Below are positions 30,777 to 35,791 of a stretch of DNA of 35,791 bases, piece by piece (within the stretch, counting starts at the first letter, position 1; each line of letters starts with the position of its first letter). Position numbers and translations under genes: made by a program. The stretch is taken from NCBI RefSeq assembly GCF_027922425.1, contig NZ_BSFQ01000057.1:1-35791 (forward strand). Reading direction: 5' to 3'. This DNA is from Pseudonocardia halophobica. Lineage in GTDB: Bacteria > Actinomycetota > Actinomycetes > Mycobacteriales > Pseudonocardiaceae. The notes below the pieces were generated by a model. That model did no database searches and was not told where the DNA came from. It worked only from the letters and a program-made list of their open reading frames with translations.

Positions 30777-31774
30777 GGCAGGTCGTGCTGGCGCCGGACC
30801 GCACCCTCGTCGTCCGCGAGGTCACCAGGCCCGATCCGGGACCGGGCGAGGTCCTCCTGGACGTCGCGTACGCCGGGGTGTGCGGGTCCGACCTGCACCG
30901 CATCTACGACTGGGACCCCGTCCCGGCCGGTTCGGTGCTCGGGCACGAGTTCAGCGGCCGCGTCGCCGGGCTCGGTGCCGACGTCGTGGGCTGGTCCGCG
31001 GGCGACCGGGTGACCGTGCTGCCCGTCGACCCCTGCGGAGCCTGTCCCGCGTGCAGCGGGCGTGGCGGGATCTGCCGCGCCGGCCTCGCCCGCGGGCCCG
31101 GACTGGGACGGCCCGGAGGCTACGCCGAGGCCGTGGTGGTCCCGGCGGGGATGCTGGTGCGGCTGCCGGACGGCGTCGACGACCAGGCGGGCGCGTTCGT
31201 CGAGCCGCTGGCGGTGGCGTGTCGAGCGGTCCGGCAGAGCGGTGCACGGCCGGGATCGCGCGTCGCCGTGCTCGGCGGCGGGCCGATCGGGCTGACTGTG
31301 GCTCTGGTGCTGCGCGCACGGGGCGCCGAGGCCGTTCGGCTGGTGGAGCCGAACCCCGCCCGGCGGGAGAGAGCGGCGGCGTCGGCTCCGGTGGCCGAGG
31401 ATCTCGCGGTCGCGGTGGACGAACTCGGCCACCCCCTCGACGTCGTCCTCGACTGCACCGGCCACTTCGCCGCGGCCACCGGTGCGTTCCCGTTCGTGCG
31501 GGACGGCGCCACCGTCGTCGTCGTCGGGCTCTGCGGCACTCCGGCCACCGTCGACCTCGGCACCCTGGTTCGGGCCGAGATCGTGCTGCGCGGGACTCTC
31601 GCGTACGAGAGGCAGGACTTCGACGCCGCGATCGCGGCGCTCGCCGAGGGAGCGGTCCCGTGGAGGTCCGTGGTGACCGACGTCCGCCCGCTGGAGCAGG
31701 CCAATGCGGTTGTCCGGGACCTCCACGGAACGGCTTCCCCCCAGTTGAAGGTGCTCCTCTCGCCGACGGGATGA
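30773..31774 (+). CDS. Zinc-dependent alcohol dehydrogenase (MDR family)
   Basis: A 333-residue medium-chain dehydrogenase. Catalytic zinc ligands are C37 (GVCGSD), H58 and E59 (GHE), with E144 in FVEPLAVA. The structural zinc lobe has C88, C91, C94 and C101, one residue closer in the last spacing than usual. The cofactor turn is VLGGGPIGLTVA (about 166-177). It resembles threonine/butanediol/sorbitol-type dehydrogenases. ATG overlaps the cupin stop. It likely oxidises a secondary alcohol. Confidence 0.9.
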   Translation: MRQVVLAPDRTLVVREVTRPDPGPGEVLLDVAYAGVCGSDLHRIYDWDPVPAGSVLGHEFSGRVAGLGADVVGWSAGDRVTVLPVDPCGACPACSGRGGICRAGLARGPGLGRPGGYAEAVVVPAGMLVRLPDGVDDQAGAFVEPLAVACRAVRQSGARPGSRVAVLGGGPIGLTVALVLRARGAEAVRLVEPNPARRERAAASAPVAEDLAVAVDELGHPLDVVLDCTGHFAAATGAFPFVRDGATVVVVGLCGTPATVDLGTLVRAEIVLRGTLAYERQDFDAAIAALAEGAVPWRSVVTDVRPLEQANAVVRDLHGTASPQLKVLLSPTG

Positions 31775-32184
31775 AGAGAGGCCACCGCCCCGCGCAGACG
31801 TCTCGGAGGAGGCTCGTCGCGGCGCCGTGCGCAGGATCGGCTCGCCTGAATCGCCGCAGTGGAGAACGCGTACGCGGGCGGGTGGAGTCGCTGCATGCGG
31901 TCGGTAGCCCGGCCGGGTCGGCGAAGTGCACCTCCTGCCCGGTTCGCGCTGACGGTCCCGTGCCCGGCCGGCTCCTTCCCGCGGTCCCGGTCGACGACGT
32001 GCACGGAGACTCGGCCCTTCGGCCGTGATCGTCGATCTCCGAGCGAGCGGGGGTCTCGGGCGCGAGGTCGGTCGCGCCGTCCCAGCCGCCGGAACGCCGG
32101 CGGGAGATGCCGCCTGCCGTCACTCAGCATCGTGCGTGGACGGTGCCGGTCCGGCCCGCCCGGTCCCTCGACGAGGAGGAACAC
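31775..32184. other. 410-bp gap with no recognised gene
   Basis: I find no credible protein in any frame; the open frames have arginine-rich, shadow-like composition. A 7-bp hairpin, CCGCCGG-AACG-CCGGCGG, lies at 32086-32103, upstream of the MFS ribosome site. It may be a terminator or leader structure. No match to either operator family was seen. Confidence 0.5.
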
Positions 32185-33477
32185 ATGGCGAACGCCGCTC
32201 TGACGAGGCGGTCCTGGCTCACGGTGGGTGGCAGCACCCTGGCCCTCACCGTGGGCGCATCGCCCATCCTGCTGCAGACGTCCGGCCTGTTCATGCTCCC
32301 GCTCGCCGAGGAGTACGGCTGGAGCCGTACCGAGGTCAGCGGTGCGAAGAGCCTCGCGGGCCTGTTCGCGACGGCGGCGGTGCTGGCCTACGGGTACCTG
32401 ATCGCCCGTCACGGTTTACGCCGGGTCATGGTCCCGAGCCTGGTGCTGTTCTCCGTGGCCCTCGCCGGGATCGCATTCACGCCCGGATCGCTGGCGATCT
32501 ACTACGCGCTCGTCGTGGTGGCCGCCTGTCTCGGCGCGGCGCAGAACCCGCCGCCCTACGTCCAGGCGGTGTCCGGCTGGTTCGACCGCCGCCGCGGGCT
32601 GGCGATCGGGATCGCGGTCTGCGGCACCGGGCTCGGGACCTCTCTGGTCCCGCAGTACACGCAGGTCCTGATCGGGTCCGTCGGCTGGCGGGGGGCGTAC
32701 GTGGGCCTCGGTCTGCTGGTCCTCGTCGTGACGATGCCGTGCTGGCTCCTCCTGGTGCGCGAGCCGAGCCTGCGCGAGCGCGAGCAGCTGGGCTTCCTGC
32801 CCGTGACCGGATCTATCACCGGCTCGGGGCCGACACGCGAACTTCCCGGACTCACCCGTCGCGAGGCGGTGCGCACGCGGCAGTTCTGGATCCTTGCGGC
32901 CGCGACGCTCATCGGCTCCATCGCGCTCAACGGCAGCGCCGCCCACCTCGTGCCGATGCTGACCGACCGCGGGATGTCCCCCGCGGAGGCGGCGGCTGTG
33001 TTGCTGCCGGTCGGGGTCGCGTCGCTGCTCGGCAGGCCACTGGCGGGGCTGTTGCTCGACCGGTTCCACGGACCGACGGTCGCGGCGGTGCAGCAGCTGG
33101 TGCCGATCCTCGGCTTCGTGCTGATCGGAACCGGCTGGTCGCCTGTTGGGGGCGCGATCGCCTTCGGCCTGTCGATCGGAATCGAGGTCGACCTGGCGAG
33201 CTTCATGACCAGCCGCTACTTCGGGTTGAGGCACTTCTCCAAGGTCTACGGGTTCGTGTTCGCGATCTTCCAGCTCGGTGCGGCGGCGGGCGCCCTCGCC
33301 TACGCCGTGTCGTTCGACTATGCGGGGACCTACGCCGTCGCTTTCTGGGTGATCGGGGTGGCCCTGGTGTTGACCGCTGCGGCGTACCTGGCCCTCGGCA
33401 CCTACCGCTATCCGGTCCACGTGCGCGCCACCGAGCCCGACGAGCGGACCCGCACCGCCGACGTGGCAGGCGGCTGA
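32185..33477 (+). CDS. MFS transporter (OFA/monocarboxylate-porter type)
   Basis: A 430-residue transporter with about 12 membrane helices. The pattern MLPLAEEYGWSRTEVSGAKS at residues 37-56 is the typical start of oxalate/formate-antiporter-like and monocarboxylate-porter-like members. SGWFDRRRGLAIGIAVCGTGLG (about 131-152) is the helix 4-5 signature. Start ATG 32185 is preceded by GAGGAGGA; an in-frame ATG at 32107 is less well supported. It probably imports an aromatic or monocarboxylic acid for the downstream dioxygenase genes, 137 bp away. Confidence 0.9.
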   Translation: MANAALTRRSWLTVGGSTLALTVGASPILLQTSGLFMLPLAEEYGWSRTEVSGAKSLAGLFATAAVLAYGYLIARHGLRRVMVPSLVLFSVALAGIAFTPGSLAIYYALVVVAACLGAAQNPPPYVQAVSGWFDRRRGLAIGIAVCGTGLGTSLVPQYTQVLIGSVGWRGAYVGLGLLVLVVTMPCWLLLVREPSLREREQLGFLPVTGSITGSGPTRELPGLTRREAVRTRQFWILAAATLIGSIALNGSAAHLVPMLTDRGMSPAEAAAVLLPVGVASLLGRPLAGLLLDRFHGPTVAAVQQLVPILGFVLIGTGWSPVGGAIAFGLSIGIEVDLASFMTSRYFGLRHFSKVYGFVFAIFQLGAAAGALAYAVSFDYAGTYAVAFWVIGVALVLTAAAYLALGTYRYPVHVRATEPDERTRTADVAGG

Positions 33478-33614
33478 TCCACGATGACGCCCCGGTTGGG
33501 TTCCGACGACTGGAATGACCGCTGGTCGGCGGGGGACGGACGGATGACGCTTGAGGGACACGGATGCCGCTCGGTGGGCGGTGCCGTCCTGGACGACGAG
33601 GAGGTTGGTTCCGG

Positions 33615-34679
33615 ATGACGACTGCCCTGGGGCTCGGGCTGACGCACTACCCTCTGCTGGCGGGGACCGACGCCAACATGGCGAACCTGCTCCGGTGGAC
33701 CCTCACCGACCCGGACATCCCGGAGGCCGCCAAGGACGTCTCGTCCTGGCCGCAGCGGATGCGCGAGGAGTGGGGCGAGGACGGCGGCGAGAGCGCCGCG
33801 GCGGGCCACCGGGCGGCCCTCGTGGCCGGGCTGGCCCAGTGCCGCAAGGCGCTCGACGAGTTCCAGCCCGACCTCCTGGTCGTGTGGGGTGACGACCAGT
33901 TCGAGAACTTCCGCGAGGAGGTCGTCCCCCCGTTCTGCGTGCTGGCCTACGACGACCTGGAGCTGCACCCCTTCGAACTGCAGATCGAACGCGGTCTGCC
34001 GAACGCCTGGGGCATGCCGGACGAGACGACGTTCGTGCTGCGCGGGGACGCCGGCCGGGCCCGTGCGCTCGCAGACGGGCTGATCAACGACGGCTTCGAC
34101 ATGGCCTACTCGTACCGCAAGCGTGCGGGGGCGCGGTTCCCGCACGCCATCCTGAACACGCAGATCTTCCTGGACTACGACAACGCCGGCTGCCGGTTCC
34201 CGTATCCCATCCTGCCGATCACCGTGAACTGCTACGGCCAGCACGCGATCGCCCGGCGCGGCGGTCTCGCCCGCTTCGCCGAGATCGCTGACGAGCGGCT
34301 GGACCCGGTCGGGCCGACCCCGCAGCGATGCCTCGCGCTGGGCGCGGCCGTCGCACGGAACCTTCGGGAGAGTGGGCTGCGGGTGGCCTACGTGGCGTCC
34401 TCCAGCTGGTCGCACGCCTTCCTGAACGACAAGGACTGGCACCTGCGGCCGGACGGCCCGGCCGACCAGGTCTTTTACGACGCGCTCGTCTCTGGGGACC
34501 GCCGACCGTGGCAGGAGGCGACCGGCAGGCAGATCGTCGAGGCCGGTCAGCACGAGATGCTGAACTGGTTCTGCCTCCTGGGCGCCGTCGACGAGCTCGG
34601 CCTCGGCCCGACCTGGTCCGACTTCGTGACCACGGACGTCTTCAACTCCAACAAGGCGTTCGCCGTCTACACCGACTGA
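33615..34679 (+). CDS. Class III (LigB-type) extradiol dioxygenase family protein
   Basis: A 354-residue member of the LigB/PCA 4,5-dioxygenase superfamily, which opens catechol-type rings using Fe(II). H11 in LTHYP matches the first iron His of LigB, H267 in SWSHAF the acid-base His, and E314 in QHEMLNW the iron Glu. The second iron His lies where this protein has WGDDQFENF, so an Asp (D94) replaces it. This may be a variant clade rather than a dead enzyme. AGGAGG lies about 10 bases before ATG 33615. The hydrolase follows 31 bases later, the order expected for meta-cleavage. Confidence 0.88.
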   Translation: MTTALGLGLTHYPLLAGTDANMANLLRWTLTDPDIPEAAKDVSSWPQRMREEWGEDGGESAAAGHRAALVAGLAQCRKALDEFQPDLLVVWGDDQFENFREEVVPPFCVLAYDDLELHPFELQIERGLPNAWGMPDETTFVLRGDAGRARALADGLINDGFDMAYSYRKRAGARFPHAILNTQIFLDYDNAGCRFPYPILPITVNCYGQHAIARRGGLARFAEIADERLDPVGPTPQRCLALGAAVARNLRESGLRVAYVASSSWSHAFLNDKDWHLRPDGPADQVFYDALVSGDRRPWQEATGRQIVEAGQHEMLNWFCLLGAVDELGLGPTWSDFVTTDVFNSNKAFAVYTD

Positions 34680-34710
34680 CCCTGCTCCACCGACGTAGAG
34701 GAGTGAACCC

Positions 34711-35682
34711 ATGGCCCTGACCGACGAAGGCCTCGTCCCGATCCCCGGGATGGCGAGCCGCTGGGTGCGGCTGGCGAGCGGTGCGAAGGCCCACTACATG
34801 ACCTCCGGGGACCACGGTCCGGCCGTCGTGCTGCTGCACGGCGGGCTGCCCGGCTCGTCGGGCACCGCCGGCTGGCGGTTCATGGCTCCCTTCCTCGGGG
34901 AGAACGGCTTCCGGGTCTACTGCCCCGACCAGCCCGGCTTCGGGCACGCGGACACCTCGCCCGAGCATCTGCCGAACGGGGTGCATTCGCACGTGGACTT
35001 CCTCCAGGAGTTCACCACCGCACTCTGTCTGGACGAGTTCCATCTGGCCGGCAACTCGATGGGTTGCATGAACACGGTCAACTATGTGGTCGCCCACCCC
35101 GAGCGGGTGCTCAGCTTCGCGCTCATCGCCGGCGGCATCGGCGACCAGCTCGCCCCCGAGAAGAAGCCGGAGGGCAAGAAGGACCTGCGGCGCTACGACG
35201 GCACCCGGGACGGTATGCGCGCGATGATGACGGCGATCATCCACCGCGGCGAGGCGATCAGCGACGACCTGATCGAGATGCGGTTCCAGGCTGCGGAGCG
35301 GCAGAAGGAGGCGCACGCGCGCTACTGGCCCTCGCTGCGCCAGTACATGGGCGACCACCCCTGGGAGAGTGAGAGCCTGGCTGCCCGGATGTCGACCAAG
35401 GGGCGGATCGACCGGATCGACATCCCCGGGGTGTACCTCTACGGCCAGGACGACGTCCTCAACCCCGTGGAGTGGGGCTACGAGCAGGAGGACGTGCTGC
35501 CGAACGTCCAGTTCTTCTACCCACCGGACTGCGGGCACCAGGGCCAGACCGACCGTCCCGACCTGTTCAACCCGCTGTTCCTGGAGTTCTTCCGGGACGG
35601 GCGGGTCAGCAGGCAGACGGCCGACGCCGCCGGGATCTCGAAGCGGCGCGCGGAGCTCGCCGCGGTCGTCGAGCAGGCCTGA
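34711..35682 (+). CDS. Alpha/beta-hydrolase (C-C bond hydrolase-like)
   Basis: A 323-residue alpha/beta-hydrolase. The triad is S116 in GNSMGC, D247 or D248 in LYGQDDVLNP, and H276 in DCGHQGQTDRP. The HGGLPGSSGTAGWR region (43-56) forms the oxyanion hole and cap entry. This is the pattern of meta-cleavage product hydrolases such as MhpC, BphD and HsaD, and the preceding dioxygenase supports that role. GAGGAG precedes the ATG. The spacer after its stop carries another ribosome site and ATG, now cut by a transposase tail. Confidence 0.9.
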   Translation: MALTDEGLVPIPGMASRWVRLASGAKAHYMTSGDHGPAVVLLHGGLPGSSGTAGWRFMAPFLGENGFRVYCPDQPGFGHADTSPEHLPNGVHSHVDFLQEFTTALCLDEFHLAGNSMGCMNTVNYVVAHPERVLSFALIAGGIGDQLAPEKKPEGKKDLRRYDGTRDGMRAMMTAIIHRGEAISDDLIEMRFQAAERQKEAHARYWPSLRQYMGDHPWESESLAARMSTKGRIDRIDIPGVYLYGQDDVLNPVEWGYEQEDVLPNVQFFYPPDCGHQGQTDRPDLFNPLFLEFFRDGRVSRQTADAAGISKRRAELAAVVEQA

Positions 35683-35693
35683 CCCGGTACGAC

Positions 35694-35715
35694 CTGAGGA
35701 GTTTCAATGACCGTG
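35694..35715 (+). other. Severed start of a further operon gene
   Basis: GAGGAG (35696-35701) followed by an ATG at 35707 has the spacing of a real gene start and continues the operon. After ATGACC the sequence becomes the 3' end of a minus-strand transposase, so the original gene was probably interrupted here. Confidence 0.45.
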
Positions 35716-35791
35716 TCAAGCCGCGTTGGCTGCGGGGGCCGGTGCCTCGGTGGTGAAGCGGCGGTTGTCACGGAGCAGCGCCCAGACGAGG
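35716..35791 (-). CDS. Transposase C-terminus (IS110-like), partial
   Basis: Only the last 24 residues and the stop lie in the window; the gene enters from the right edge on the minus strand. The reading is LVWALLRDNRRFTTEAPAP then AANAA, with a TGA at 35718-35716. The WALLRD segment and the Ala/Pro-rich tail resemble the C-terminus of actinobacterial IS110-family transposases. Family assignment from so short a piece is tentative. The stop lies in GTGTCAAGC, the same string that surrounds the stop of the broken IS110 gene at 20082. Confidence 0.5.
   Translation of the reverse strand, partial: LVWALLRDNRRFTTEAPAPAANAA

Noticed and set aside
31859..32203. Small protein in the gap before the second MFS gene
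   Set aside because: The Arg/Ser-rich reading and lack of a ribosome site make it a chance frame.
33518..33529. ACCGCTGGTCGG as another TetR-type operator before the dioxygenase
   Set aside because: It is one base short of the dyad and only one half-site is good, so it was not listed as a site.
1..35791. CRISPR arrays and tRNA or rRNA genes
   Set aside because: No regularly spaced repeats and no cloverleaf or rRNA-like segments were seen by eye; a tRNA search program would be needed to exclude them fully.

Overview
The window reads as chromosome of a very GC-rich actinobacterium. Third codon positions are almost all G/C, GTG starts are common, genes are chained by 4-base ATGA/GTGA overlaps, and -10 boxes fit TANNNT. 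A member of the Pseudonocardiales is my best guess, but this is inference from style, not a match. Nearly every gene belongs to CoA-thioester or small-molecule catabolism: class III CoA-transferases, an HMG-CoA-lyase-type enzyme, acyl-CoA dehydrogenase and ligase, three luciferase-like flavin monooxygenases (LLM), short-chain dehydrogenases, an AtuA-type protein, a ring-cleavage dioxygenase with a hydrolase, and two MFS transporters.

Layout. 94-2219: CoA-transferase and HMG-CoA-lyase-like pair. 2270-4123 (minus): RibB-like protein lacking key catalytic residues, and LLM-1. 4316-8450 (plus): acyl-CoA dehydrogenase, two-domain CoA-transferase, TetR regulator. 8536-9633 (minus): LLM-2. 9853-11647 (plus): nitroreductase, SnoaL-like protein, hotdog thioesterase. 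11693-14145: AtuA-like protein and GntR/FCD regulator. 14239-18421: LLM-3, second two-domain CoA-transferase, alpha/beta hydrolase. 18484-20017: SnoaL-like protein, FabL-type SDR, NIPSNAP protein, ending in a perfect 15-bp hairpin. 20082-21339 (minus): decayed IS110-family transposase. 21590-22909 (minus): MHS-type MFS transporter. 23035-24534: two SDRs. 24535-25084: wreckage of an alcohol dehydrogenase and a LuxR-type regulator. 25085-29243 (minus): DDN-like protein, acyl-CoA ligase, aminoglycoside-phosphotransferase-like (APH-like) protein, unknown beta-rich protein. 29404-31774: SDR, cupin, zinc dehydrogenase. 32185-33477: second MFS transporter. 33615-35682: LigB-type dioxygenase and C-C hydrolase. 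At 35716 a transposase tail runs off the window and appears to have cut off the next gene of that operon.

Two operator families tie the region together. Palindromes of the form CCGAC-NN-GTCGG lie at the promoters of LLM-1/acyl-CoA dehydrogenase, LLM-2/nitroreductase and the 23035 SDR operon; the TetR protein at 7833 is the natural candidate. Boxes close to TTGGAGCCAA lie before the AtuA, LLM-3, SnoaL/SDR, MFS and 29404 SDR genes; the GntR/FCD protein at 13486 is the natural candidate. The most interesting biology is a duplicated module of an LLM monooxygenase plus a two-domain CoA-transferase whose N-terminal half has lost the catalytic Asp. It sits beside an AtuA homologue and an HMG-CoA-lyase-like enzyme. 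I infer a CoA-dependent pathway for a branched, possibly isoprenoid or alicyclic, substrate that I cannot name.
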